13,371 nt of DNA. Origin: Calditrichia bacterium. Its GTDB lineage: Bacteria > Calditrichota > Calditrichia > RBG-13-44-9 > J042. The stretch spans positions 1 to 13,371 of the forward strand of contig JAUIFT010000022.1 in the NCBI GenBank assembly GCA_030430345.1. Direction: 5' to 3'. The translations under genes and the position numbers were made by a program. This document shows positions 1 to 7,733 of this stretch, piece after piece; positions within the stretch are counted from its first letter, which is position 1, and the number at the start of each line of letters is the position of its first letter. The notes beneath the pieces were generated by a model that was not told the DNA's origin, did no database searches, and saw only the letters and a list, made by a program, of their open reading frames with translations.

Positions 1-182
1 AGGTGGGGGCCCATGATTACCTGCTCAAGCCCTTTGAACGGGAGCGCTTTCTCCAGGGCTTTTTCTGGAAAAATTTCTCCTTGAATGGAAAAAAATGCTG
101 GATTGGGCTGCGTGTAAATTTTGAAACAAGAAAAACATAAGCTCAATAAAATCAATGTAATAAATTGATCGCTGATTTTCAT
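1..182 (-). CDS. Secreted protein of unknown function, N-terminal part (runs off left edge)
   Basis: A reading frame opens at an ATG at 182-180 on the minus strand and stays open to the window edge, giving about 60 residues. It begins with a typical signal peptide: MKIS, then a hydrophobic core ITLILLSLCFSCF, with likely cleavage near YTQ/PNP. The mature part starts PNPAFFSIQGEIFPEK and contains LEQVIMGPH. An AGAGGTG ribosome-binding sequence lies 4 bases before the ATG. The composite palindromic operator seen before the sulfatase gene occurs 72 bp upstream in the matching orientation. I do not recognise the family from this fragment. By context it is probably an exported member of the same regulon. 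The opposite strand in the same region (3-140) reads GAHDYLLKPFERERF, which resembles the end of a LytTR-type receiver domain. I prefer the minus-strand gene because it has a start, a ribosome-binding site, a signal peptide and an operator. Confidence 0.6.
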   Translation of the reverse strand, partial: MKISDQFITLILLSLCFSCFKIYTQPNPAFFSIQGEIFPEKALEKALPFKGLEQVIMGPH

Positions 183-254
183 GGAACACCTCTGTGTTTC
201 TGTACGATCTTAGATGAATTCGCATCAAAGATCAGTATTCGCAAGGGGAATTAC

Positions 255-284
255 ATCACCCCTAGGGGTGATTTAGCGGGTGAT
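255..284 (-). promoter_or_regulatory. Composite palindromic operator, copy A
   Basis: A perfect 18-bp palindrome, ATCACCCCTAGGGGTGAT, lies at 255-272. Read on the minus strand, an extra ATCACCC half-site (284-278) precedes it by 5 bp. The same half-site, spacing and palindrome occur on the plus strand at 4574-4603. Copy A sits after the stop of the MalT-type regulator and 72 bp before the start of the left-edge secreted gene. It therefore probably controls that gene, not the regulator. The GGGGTGA arm resembles the GGGGA-type boxes bound by MalT, so the neighbouring regulator is the obvious candidate ligand. That assignment is inference. Confidence 0.7.
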
Positions 285-320
285 TTTCGAGAGGGTTTGG
301 TTGGGCCGTGGTCGGCTTGC

Positions 321-3035
321 TTAAATCAAACTCCACTGTTGGGCGCGGGCAACCGCCTGGGTGCGGCTGGAAACGTTGAGCTTCTGATTGATCTTTTTGG
401 TGTGGGTTTTTACTGTGTTCAAAGAGATAAAAAGCCGTTCGGCGATATCGTTGTTGGAGAGCCCATCTTTAATAAGTCGCAACACTTCCAGCTCCCGCTC
501 GCTGAGCGGATCCAGATGGTAAATATCAGGCGCGGTGTTGCTCTCAAGCACCGCTTCGGATGCGTCAGCAGTATCATCCAGCGGATAAGCCGCCAGAATT
601 CTAGCGAGATAATTGGCAGGGAATGACAGCTGCGGGGATTTTTTCGCTGCCCCGGTTATTTTTGCTAAACTGGCGAGTAGTTCCCGGATGTCCGGGCTTT
701 CATCGAGGTAGAAACGGATATATCCACCTTTTTCCGAGAGCGTCAACGCTTTGGCAACGAGCGCCTGGGCTTCGCCTCGCCGACCAGTGCGTAACGCCGC
801 TTTCGCCTGAACCAGGATGATTTTGATCAGGCTGTCCGTACGTTCGTTTGCTGCCGTTTCCCGGTAAGACTGTTGCAGCATATGTAAGGCGCGTTCAGTT
901 TCTCCGGTTTCAATCCAAAAACGGGCAGCGACCAGGCGCTGCTGCTCATTCTCCAGGGTCGGCGGCGCGTCCAACGCTGCCTGATTAGCGGCGATCCAGG
1001 CAGCAACGGACTCGAAGTCGCCATTTTGCAAGTAAAGTTGCGCCTGGTAAGCGTGAAGCTCCCCGGTGAATAAATGCAGGGCTGGCGTTTTGATAAAATT
1101 GAGCCCTTTCTGCATCTCGTTGTAAGCGGCTTCCCGCTCTCCCATGGCCAGAAATATTTCCGAAAGCACTTTGTGGGCATATCCGACCGCCGGTGTCCTG
1201 CCGGTACGTTGAACCACCTGAAAGGCGATGTCAATATACTTTCGGGCGTTTTCGAGATCATTCCACTGGTAATGAATCCAGGCGAGGTAAATATTTGGCA
1301 GCACCATTTGATGGGCGAAAAGTCCCCGGGCGGAGCGATGCATCTGTGCCAGCGCAGATTCGGCTTCAGTCAATCTGCCGCGCAGAATGAGTTGCTTCCA
1401 GGTTATATTGAAGCAGCGGGCAATCCCAAAGGAGTTGCCAATAGCCTGATTCAGGGCAAGGGCCTCCGGCACCACTTTCTCTACCGCTGGCAGCTTCCCT
1501 AAAAACAAATTGCCCATGGCCATGGCGATGGTTGCCGAGGCGCGAATAATTTTTTCACCGGCGGGGAGTTTCGGCAGAACGCGTTGGGCATATTTGACGG
1601 TGTCGGCAAAATTGTTTTCAATAAAACAGATATTACCGCGAATATGCCACAGTGCTGCGGAATCGGCCATATCCGGGTCGGTTTCCCAGGTCTGCGCCAG
1701 TCGTTTCAAAAAAGTTTTACAGGATTCGATCTCGCCAAGAATCGCGAGATATTCTGCATAAAACAGGCAGAGCATCGGGTCTTTAAATAATATTTCTTCC
1801 GGGATCGCCGTCAGCCAGCGAATCAGCGTTGCAGTTGGTCCCTGGTACTTCCGAGACCAGGCCAGTTGATTCAACAACTGCATGGTTTTCGTCCAGTCCG
1901 CCGCCCGGATAAAATGAGAGAGCGCATCCGGCAGCATCCCCTCGCTTTCAAACCAGGCTCCGGCCCGCCGATGCAGTTCGGGAATTTTATCTTTTTGGAG
2001 ATAACTTAATCTTGCCTGCAGTAAATCGGCAAAGAGCTGGTGATAACGATACCACTGCCGCTTGCTATCCAGAGCGTTGATAAAAAGATTCGCCCCGTCG
2101 AGGTAAGTGAGGTTATCCTGTCCATCCGTGCGTCCGGTAAGCGCATTGCAGAGTGGCGCGCAAAGGCGGTTGAGGATAGATGTTAACAGCAAAAAATCGC
2201 GAATTTCCGCCGACTGCCGTTCAAATACCTGTTCAAGGAGATAATCCAATACGTAGCGGTCATCACCCGCGAAAGAACGGATGAACGCACCAATGTCTTC
2301 CTGCTCCTTCAGGGAGATTACTGCCAGTTGCCAACCGGCAATCCAGCCTTCAATGCGTTTGTCCATCAGGATTAATTCTTCCGGGGAAAGGCTGAACTTC
2401 AGCGTTTGGTTAAGGAATGCATCCGCTTCCGCCGCTGAAAATCGTAAATCCACAGTGCGTATCTCGGTTAATTGATCGCGGGAGCGAAGCTTCATTAAGG
2501 GGAGCGGCGGGTCGGAGCGGGTGCTGATAATCAAGTGTAAATTAGCGGGAAGATGCAACAGCAGAAATTCCATTGCCTTATGCAGTAATTGATTGTTGAT
2601 GAAATGGTAATCGTCGATGACCAGGGTCGTTTCCCGGGGGAGCCGGTTCAATTCCTCAATAAACCGGGCGATCAGGGTATTGAAGGGCGGCAGCTTGGGC
2701 GCTAGGAGAACCGGGAGAATTTTTTCTCCGAAATCAGTTATCTCAAATTGAAATGCCCGGATAAGGTAACTGAGGAAGCGACGTTCTTCATTATCTTCCT
2801 GATCCAGGCAGAGCCAGGCCACTGCCCGTTCGCTCTGTTTTTGCCACTGGCAGACCAAACTGGTTTTGCCAAAGCCGGCCGGGGCGGCGATCAGGGTGAT
2901 TTTCCGGTGCATACCGTCTGTCAGTCTGCGAACAAGCGCTTCCCGAAAAACCATATCCCGGCGCATCCTCGGTGCACTAATTTTGGCTGCCAGTTTCGGA
3001 AAAACCGGCAGTTTTTCTTCAGGTGTGGTGGACAT
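321..3035 (-). CDS. MalT-type (LAL) LuxR-family ATP-dependent transcriptional regulator
   Basis: A 904-residue regulator with the size and layout of the large ATP-binding LuxR (LAL/MalT) family. The N-terminal STAND-type ATPase has a Walker A loop, APAGFGKTSL (51-60), and a Walker B with LVIDDYHF (138-145). STRSDPPLPL follows at 171-180. A long alpha-helical repeat region of TPR/MalT type fills the middle. The C-terminal LuxR helix-turn-helix (about 841-904) reads PLSERELEVLRLIKDGLSNNDIAERLFISLNTVKTH in overlapping pieces. Members usually bind a small effector and ATP, oligomerise, and activate promoters with repeated boxes. The gene starts 21 bp after the MFS gene on the same strand with no obvious ribosome-binding site, which suggests it is read from the MFS promoter. 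The two palindromic operators flanking this operon are its likely targets. The effector is unknown, perhaps a sulfatase substrate or product. Confidence 0.92.
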   Translation of the reverse strand: MSTTPEEKLPVFPKLAAKISAPRMRRDMVFREALVRRLTDGMHRKITLIAAPAGFGKTSLVCQWQKQSERAVAWLCLDQEDNEERRFLSYLIRAFQFEITDFGEKILPVLLAPKLPPFNTLIARFIEELNRLPRETTLVIDDYHFINNQLLHKAMEFLLLHLPANLHLIISTRSDPPLPLMKLRSRDQLTEIRTVDLRFSAAEADAFLNQTLKFSLSPEELILMDKRIEGWIAGWQLAVISLKEQEDIGAFIRSFAGDDRYVLDYLLEQVFERQSAEIRDFLLLTSILNRLCAPLCNALTGRTDGQDNLTYLDGANLFINALDSKRQWYRYHQLFADLLQARLSYLQKDKIPELHRRAGAWFESEGMLPDALSHFIRAADWTKTMQLLNQLAWSRKYQGPTATLIRWLTAIPEEILFKDPMLCLFYAEYLAILGEIESCKTFLKRLAQTWETDPDMADSAALWHIRGNICFIENNFADTVKYAQRVLPKLPAGEKIIRASATIAMAMGNLFLGKLPAVEKVVPEALALNQAIGNSFGIARCFNITWKQLILRGRLTEAESALAQMHRSARGLFAHQMVLPNIYLAWIHYQWNDLENARKYIDIAFQVVQRTGRTPAVGYAHKVLSEIFLAMGEREAAYNEMQKGLNFIKTPALHLFTGELHAYQAQLYLQNGDFESVAAWIAANQAALDAPPTLENEQQRLVAARFWIETGETERALHMLQQSYRETAANERTDSLIKIILVQAKAALRTGRRGEAQALVAKALTLSEKGGYIRFYLDESPDIRELLASLAKITGAAKKSPQLSFPANYLARILAAYPLDDTADASEAVLESNTAPDIYHLDPLSERELEVLRLIKDGLSNNDIAERLFISLNTVKTHTKKINQKLNVSSRTQAVARAQQWSLI

Positions 3036-3056
3036 ATTTTTGCGCTTAATTTAAAT

Positions 3057-4400
3057 TTATTCTTCCAGCATCATTTTTAGCATACGAAAATGTTTAAGGC
3101 CGCCATAAATGATCAAGGCCGAAAAACAGGCAATTACCGGCATGGTCAGCAATATGGAATAGGATAGCGCCCGGGTATCTGCAAAAAAATAATCGGTTAC
3201 CAACGCGACCAGCAGCGGTCCCAGACCGGCGCCAATCAGGTTAACGATAAAAAGATGAATTGCCATTGCCTGCGCGCGCATCTGGTTTGGAACGATCTCC
3301 TGCAAAGCGCTGGGCACCGCGCCAATTTGAAAGCTGGCTAAAAAGCAAATCGGAATAAGGCATAATAGCGCGCCGGCCGCTACGGGCATTAAGGCGAATG
3401 TTGCCAATAGCGGCGCCATCACCAGTGCGGCAATCAGCGGAACCCGCATGTTTGCATCCGCAAATCCCCGCGCTGCCAGTGCCAGCGCCAATTTTCCCCC
3501 GGTTATCGCTCCCAGGCTGGAAAAAACCGCGATACATCCCCCGAAGGTTAAGCCGGCCTCGACAGTCGTCCAACCATAGATACGGATAAAAACCGTGGGA
3601 ACCCAGGCGCTAAATCCGAAAATGACCATAGTAAAGAAAGCAACGCCGACGTAAAAATGCAAGAAAACAGTTCGGTGTCGGTGTAAATAAGCGAGAAAAT
3701 CTGAAAAAGAAACTTTCGCGATTTCCCGCCGGGCAGTATTGGGATGATACATAAGACCCTTGCGCAGCGGCTCCCGGATAGTCAGTGCCAAAAGCGCGAT
3801 GAAGATGCCTGGCAGACCGATGAGAAAGAAAATCATCTGCCAGGGATAGATGTCACCGATCAGGGGCAGTTCCCAAGTTTCCCGAACGGACATCAGCTTG
3901 AAGAGTAATGCCGCGATGATTAGAGCAATGCCCGCCCCCATATAGATGCCCATTTGAAAGACTGATAAGGCCATCACCCGCCGTTCCCGGGAGAAATAAT
4001 CGGCAATCAGGGAAACCGCCGCAGGGGTGAGGCCGGCCTCACCGAAGCCCACTCCGATGCGTGCTGCAAATAGCTGGGCGTAATTTCTGGCAAGGCCGCA
4101 GGCGACTGTAAAAAGGCTCCAAAAGGCGATACTCGCTGCAATAATATTTCGCCGGCTGCCGGCATCGGCGAGACGGGCAAGGGGAATGCCCATGACGGTA
4201 TAGAACAACGAGAAGCTGAAGCCGATCAATAGGCTGATTTCCACATCGCTGATGCCCAGGTCATTCTTTAGCGGTTCGACCATCAGGGTTAACACCCGGC
4301 GGTCCACTAATGCGGAAATATTCGCCAGGTTGAGAACCAATACCACATACCAGGCATACTTCGAAGAAACTTGTTCTGCCGCAATATCGGCATTTTGCAT
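3057..4400 (-). CDS. Spinster-like major facilitator superfamily transporter
   Basis: A 447-residue protein with about 12 predicted membrane helices. The MFS loop between helices 2 and 3 is recognisable as ARLADAGSRRN. The first helix region carries ALVDRRVLTLMVEPL, like the DR(Q)xL..LVEPIK segment of bacterial spinster-type (sphingolipid/organic-anion-like) MFS proteins. GVGFGEAGLTPAAVSLIADYF is also typical of that group. It should move a small organic solute across the inner membrane. The substrate cannot be read from sequence. It is first in a leftward two-gene operon with the MalT-type regulator and divergent from the arylsulfatase, so the de-sulfated alcohol or phenol, or the sulfate ester itself, is a reasonable candidate. 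AGAGG lies a few bases before the ATG, and a good sigma-70 type promoter lies about 60 bp upstream. Confidence 0.9.
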   Translation of the reverse strand: MQNADIAAEQVSSKYAWYVVLVLNLANISALVDRRVLTLMVEPLKNDLGISDVEISLLIGFSFSLFYTVMGIPLARLADAGSRRNIIAASIAFWSLFTVACGLARNYAQLFAARIGVGFGEAGLTPAAVSLIADYFSRERRVMALSVFQMGIYMGAGIALIIAALLFKLMSVRETWELPLIGDIYPWQMIFFLIGLPGIFIALLALTIREPLRKGLMYHPNTARREIAKVSFSDFLAYLHRHRTVFLHFYVGVAFFTMVIFGFSAWVPTVFIRIYGWTTVEAGLTFGGCIAVFSSLGAITGGKLALALAARGFADANMRVPLIAALVMAPLLATFALMPVAAGALLCLIPICFLASFQIGAVPSALQEIVPNQMRAQAMAIHLFIVNLIGAGLGPLLVALVTDYFFADTRALSYSILLTMPVIACFSALIIYGGLKHFRMLKMMLEE

Positions 4401-4457
4401 CTTTGCCTCTTGAAGGTAATGGGAGAAGGGATGACAAGATTTATTGCTATTTCAATA

Positions 4458-4486
4458 AGTATACGAAAACAGCCGGAATTATTCAA
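4458..4486 (-). promoter_or_regulatory. Sigma-70-type promoter for the MFS-regulator operon
   Basis: On the minus strand TTGAAT (4486-4481) is followed, after exactly 17 bp, by TATACT (4463-4458). The -35 box matches consensus at 4 of 6 positions and the -10 box at 5 of 6. Transcription would start near 4451, giving a leader of about 50 bases before the MFS ATG at 4400. The operator at 4574-4603 lies more than 110 bp upstream of this start. Confidence 0.5.
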
Positions 4487-4573
4487 TGTTATTGTGAGCG
4501 GAAGATATACGCTTTCTCGAATGCACTGCCTTTTTAAGCAGTTCGTACGCGTCTTTAGGGCGGTTTTCCCGAA

Positions 4574-4603
4574 ATCACCCGATGAATCACCCCTTGGGGT
4601 GAT
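4574..4603 (+). promoter_or_regulatory. Composite palindromic operator, copy B, upstream of the sulfatase
   Basis: An ATCACCC half-site (4574-4580), a 5-bp spacer and a perfect 18-bp palindrome, ATCACCCCTTGGGGTGAT (4586-4603), followed by GT. Copy A at 255-284 has the same order, spacing and trailing GT on the opposite strand. Similarity extends a few bases upstream (CGAAA versus CCGAA). The site lies 117 bp before the sulfatase ATG, in the divergent region shared with the MFS-regulator operon. It is probably the activator site for the sulfatase/channel operon and may also act on the leftward operon. Confidence 0.72.
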
Positions 4604-4624
4604 GTGAGCCCTGACGCTTCCCTT

Positions 4625-4666
4625 TATTTTGTGATGGATTTCAATCCCGCTATGGATTGATAAAAT
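4625..4666 (+). promoter_or_regulatory. Candidate -10 elements for the sulfatase operon
   Basis: Two -10-like elements follow operator B. TGATAAAAT (4658-4666) is an extended -10 (TGnTAAAAT) with a poor -35 match 17 bp upstream, which would fit an activator-dependent promoter. Alternatively TATTTT (4625-4630) would put the start near 4637 and centre the right palindrome arm near -37, a position MalT-type activators favour. The sequence does not decide between them. Confidence 0.3.
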
Positions 4667-4720
4667 ACCTGATTACACCGGAAAAAAAATATTCAGGGAA
4701 AATAAACGAAGGGAGCATCT

Positions 4721-6520
4721 ATGAAAGTTGTATCATCCAGCGCTGAGAAAGGCCGTCAGGTACTAAGTTTGCCGCACTGGCTGTTGTTGCTGCTGCTATC
4801 CGGCGCGATTTTCGCCCAAAGTCAGTCCACCACTAAAAAACCGAATTTTCTGGTGATTGTCGCCGATGATTTGGGTTTTTCCGACATAGGAATGTTTGGA
4901 GGGGAAATTTCGACGCCGCATCTCAATTCTCTTGCCGAGCAAGGGGTTCGCTATACCAATTATTACGTCGGGCCGACCTGCTCGCCGACCCGCGCCATGC
5001 TGATGTCCGGGATGGACAATCATCTCGCCGGCATGGGGAATATGTATGAGCGAACCGCCCCGAATCAGGAAGGCCAGCCGGGATATGAAGGGGTACTGAA
5101 TCATCAGGTAGCAGCGCTGCCGGCTATTCTGAAGGCCAATGGCTATCATACCTATATGACCGGAAAATGGCATCTCGGTAAAAGTCCTAAACACATTCCC
5201 GCCGCCCGCGGCTTTGAACGCGACTTTTCACTGCTGGATGCCGCCGGAGCACATTTCTCCCGTAAACCTTACGATGATGCCAATGAAGAAACCCAATTTA
5301 CCGCCGACGGTAAATACATCGACAAACTTCCGAAAGGGTATTACTCTTCGAAAACCTTTACCGATAAAATGATCGAGTTTATCGAATCGAACCGCGGGGA
5401 TGGTAAACCGTTCTTTGCCTATATGGCCCACCAGGCGCCGCACGATCCGCTGCAGGTGCCGGATAGCTGGCTGCGCAAGTACAAGGGACGCTATGACGAT
5501 GGCTGGGATAAAATTCGCGAAAACAGGCTGGCGCGCATGAAGGCGCTGAAGCTGCTGCCGGCATCGGCGGAGAACGCGCACCGGCTCTGGTACGTCCCCG
5601 AATGGGATGAACTGACCGGCATGGCACAAGTCACCCTGGCCCGGAAGATGGAAATCTATGCCGCCGTGGTGGAATATATGGATATGCAAATAGGGAAACT
5701 GGTGAATTATCTCCGCGATACTGACCAGTTAGAAAATACCTACATTATCTTTTTTTCTGATAACGGCGCGGAATCCAACGATAAAGCCAGTAATTTAAAG
5801 GGTAAAAGGGCTTCTATGTTTGCCAACTGGCTGGCAAAAACCTATGATACCGATTTTGCCTCCTGGGGTAGAAAGGGGTCTTTTGCCGCTTATGGGCCAG
5901 CCTGGGCACAGGTGTCTGCAACACCATTCTGGATGTTTAAAGGAACGATGAACGAGGGCGGCATTCGATCCCCGTTGATCGTCGTCGAACCCGGTGGTGC
6001 CAATGCTGGCAGCATCAATAGCGAGGCATTACTCCATGTGAAAGATGTAGCTCCGACGTTGTTGGACTTCGCCGGGATTGCACCGCCAAACCAATTTGAA
6101 GGGCGGGAAGTGCTCTCGATGCAGGGTGTTTCCTGGGCGAAAATGGTTCATGGTGAAGCCGCCTCACCGCGCGGTGCAGACGATTGGCTGGCATTCGAAT
6201 TCTGGCACTGTATGACTATCCGCAAAGGGAGCTGGAAACTGACCTGGATGCCGAAGCCGGTTGGGAAGAGCGCCTGGCGCCTGGTCAATCTCGATCAGGA
6301 TCCCGGTGAACGGTATGACCTTTCCGCGGAATATCCGGAGAAAGTCCGCGAATTGCTGGAACATTGGGAGACTTATGTGGCGGAGAATAATGTCATTTTA
6401 CCCAATCGCACCCAGTTTGACGGCCTGGAAGAGAAGCTGCCACCCCGCCCGCCGGTGGACGGCAATTGGCCGCCTGGTCCCGAACTGAATCATGAAGTGG
6501 AGGTGTCCGAAGATGAATAA
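4721..6520 (+). CDS. Secreted Cys-type arylsulfatase (alkaline phosphatase superfamily, AtsA-like)
   Basis: A 599-residue sulfatase hydrolysing organic sulfate esters. An N-terminal signal peptide has the core HWLLLLLLSGAIFAQ, with cleavage near residue 32, so the enzyme should act in the periplasm or outside the cell. The metal site begins with VIVADDLGFSD (D49, D50). The active-site motif CSPTR (87-91) places the cysteine to be converted to formylglycine at 87, which requires a formylglycine-generating enzyme or equivalent not seen here. Other sulfatase motifs are GKWHLGK (153-159), HQAPHDPLQVP (242-252), SDNGAE (351-356) and FKGT (411-414). The segment YKGRYDDGWDKIRENR and MEIYAAVVEYMDMQIG match the Pseudomonas AtsA-like subgroup (S1_4). 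GAAGGGAG lies 6 bases before the ATG. The downstream channel gene overlaps its end by 8 bp, so the two are translationally linked. The exact substrate is unknown. Confidence 0.95.
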   Translation: MKVVSSSAEKGRQVLSLPHWLLLLLLSGAIFAQSQSTTKKPNFLVIVADDLGFSDIGMFGGEISTPHLNSLAEQGVRYTNYYVGPTCSPTRAMLMSGMDNHLAGMGNMYERTAPNQEGQPGYEGVLNHQVAALPAILKANGYHTYMTGKWHLGKSPKHIPAARGFERDFSLLDAAGAHFSRKPYDDANEETQFTADGKYIDKLPKGYYSSKTFTDKMIEFIESNRGDGKPFFAYMAHQAPHDPLQVPDSWLRKYKGRYDDGWDKIRENRLARMKALKLLPASAENAHRLWYVPEWDELTGMAQVTLARKMEIYAAVVEYMDMQIGKLVNYLRDTDQLENTYIIFFSDNGAESNDKASNLKGKRASMFANWLAKTYDTDFASWGRKGSFAAYGPAWAQVSATPFWMFKGTMNEGGIRSPLIVVEPGGANAGSINSEALLHVKDVAPTLLDFAGIAPPNQFEGREVLSMQGVSWAKMVHGEAASPRGADDWLAFEFWHCMTIRKGSWKLTWMPKPVGKSAWRLVNLDQDPGERYDLSAEYPEKVRELLEHWETYVAENNVILPNRTQFDGLEEKLPPRPPVDGNWPPGPELNHEVEVSEDE

Positions 6521-7520
6521 GCAATATATCCAAGCGAAAAGATATTACATGCCGTTGTTGATTGCGGTGTTCATTGTTGCAGCTTTGTCTCTTCCCGCCC
6601 GGGGGCAACTGGATGGCGCAAGAGTATATTGGCCGTTGCCCAAGAATACCAATATTGTCGGTGTGCATGCCGCCTCCGGAACGATGAATGCCGCCTGGAG
6701 CAACCTGGAATTCATCCAACCGCGCTTCAACGTGCAGAACAAGCTCTACCTGTTCACTTACACTCGCCATCAGCCTATTTTCAATCGCACGACGATGTGG
6801 ACACTGGTACTGCCAGCCGGAGAGATCAAAACCAGTACCTCTTTGCCCAATGAGTTGAATGAGGCATTTTTTCATGGCATCGGGGATCCGGGTATCAGTG
6901 GAACCATCAATTTGTTTGGTGCGCCGGGATTGAAGGCAAAGGAATACGCCCGCTACGATCTGAATACCACTGTCGCCCTGGGTATCAATACTACTTTTCC
7001 CCTGGGGCAGTATGATGAAACGGAACCGGTCAATATCGGCAGCAATCAGTATAAGGTGAAATTTTCCTTACCGGTTATTAAGGCGCTAACTGCCTGGGTA
7101 CCCGGGAAACGGGTGGCGCTGGAAGTCAATCCTTCATTGACCTGGCTCTCGACCATCAGCAATAACCAGGGACAGGAAATTTCCCAGGACCCGACATTGA
7201 GCCTGGAAGCGCATCTATCGCGCGATATTACCAAAAAGGCCTTTCTTTCCCTGGATTACTCCTTCCTGCGTTTTGGGAAAACCACCTATACCAGTAAAGA
7301 AAACGGGGTGGTTTTGGGAGAAAATGCTGCCATGGAAACACACTTGCTGGGGATGACTGCCAATTTCGTAATCAATGACAATTTACAGCTCTTTCTTACC
7401 CACCTGCAAACCATCGGCAGCGATGAAGAAAATGTTTCCCTAGAAGGGACGTTGTTTAAAGCTACTTTGACCTGGAGCTGGCATGCTGTATTGCAAAGAG
7501 CGAAGGATTTTCATGATTAA
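6513..7520 (+). CDS. Outer-membrane channel-like protein (phenol MetA-degradation family, PF13557-like)
   Basis: A 335-residue exported protein. The start at 6513 is preferred over the in-frame ATG at 6492: GGAGGTG lies about 8 bases upstream of it, and it gives a clean signal peptide ending LPARG/Q near residue 31. The ATG overlaps the sulfatase stop (ATGAATAA). After the signal come DGARVYWPLPKNTNIVG (35-50), GIGDPGISGTINLFG (122-136), PLGQYD (163-168) and NIGSNQYK, in the order typical of outer-membrane proteins encoded near aromatic-compound pathways. Alternating hydrophobic residues through the rest suggest beta strands. A likely role is to let the sulfatase substrate or product cross the outer membrane. 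Family assignment is from recalled motifs and is fairly, not fully, sure. Confidence 0.8.
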   Translation: MNKQYIQAKRYYMPLLIAVFIVAALSLPARGQLDGARVYWPLPKNTNIVGVHAASGTMNAAWSNLEFIQPRFNVQNKLYLFTYTRHQPIFNRTTMWTLVLPAGEIKTSTSLPNELNEAFFHGIGDPGISGTINLFGAPGLKAKEYARYDLNTTVALGINTTFPLGQYDETEPVNIGSNQYKVKFSLPVIKALTAWVPGKRVALEVNPSLTWLSTISNNQGQEISQDPTLSLEAHLSRDITKKAFLSLDYSFLRFGKTTYTSKENGVVLGENAAMETHLLGMTANFVINDNLQLFLTHLQTIGSDEENVSLEGTLFKATLTWSWHAVLQRAKDFHD

Positions 7521-7529
7521 ATATTAAAG

Positions 7530-7561
7530 GGAAACCACCTGGCACATATTAATCGGTTTCC
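7530..7561 (+). terminator. Weak hairpin after the sulfatase-channel operon
   Basis: GGAAACC (7530-7536) pairs with GGTTTCC (7555-7561) around an 18-base loop, just after the channel stop codon at 7520. There is no following T run, so it is at best a weak terminator or an mRNA-end structure. Confidence 0.25.
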
Positions 7562-7576
7562 AATGTACTTATCTAT

Positions 7577-7621
7577 GAGGATGGATCAGATCAGCTTGCC
7601 TGGGCAGTTTGATGCATCCTC
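7577..7621 (+). other. Stem-loop in the intergenic region before the UPF0489 gene
   Basis: GAGGATG (7577-7583) pairs perfectly with CATCCTC (7615-7621). The stem continues after one mismatch with ATCA (7585-7588) pairing with TGAT (7610-7613). A short inverted repeat GTCTC/GAGAC follows at 7624-7635. I could not match it to a known riboswitch class. It may be a leader structure for the UPF0489 gene or leftover sequence. Confidence 0.35.
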
Positions 7622-7733
7622 TGTCTCTTGAGACGGTTCCCCTAAATTTATCCCCCAATTCTTAAGATTCTGAAATGCCCTACCGGGAAAATCTTTTAAT
7701 AGGGAAACCAGTGTTGAATGATTATCTTGGGCG

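Noticed and set aside
3..140. Response-regulator C-terminus (GAHDYLLKPFERERF) as the gene at the left edge
   Set aside because: The motif is good, but what follows is unlike a receiver or effector domain. The opposite strand has a start, ribosome-binding site, signal peptide and shared operator. Kept only as a finding.
2260..2275. Extra operator half-sites (ATCACCC) inside the regulator gene and elsewhere (for example in the MFS gene near 3974 and the FG-GAP gene near 12540)
   Set aside because: Single 7-base half-sites without the palindrome occur by chance in coding sequence. Only the two composite sites have the full layout.
4490..4504. lac-operator-like TTGTGAGCGGA
   Set aside because: Only one half matches and there is no inverted second half. 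Probably coincidence in the divergent region.
6492..6512. Earlier ATG for the channel protein
   Set aside because: It would place extra charged residues before the signal peptide. The ATG at 6513 has a well-spaced GGAGGTG.
7577..7635. Known riboswitch
   Set aside because: No recognisable conserved core of the classes I know; only generic stems.
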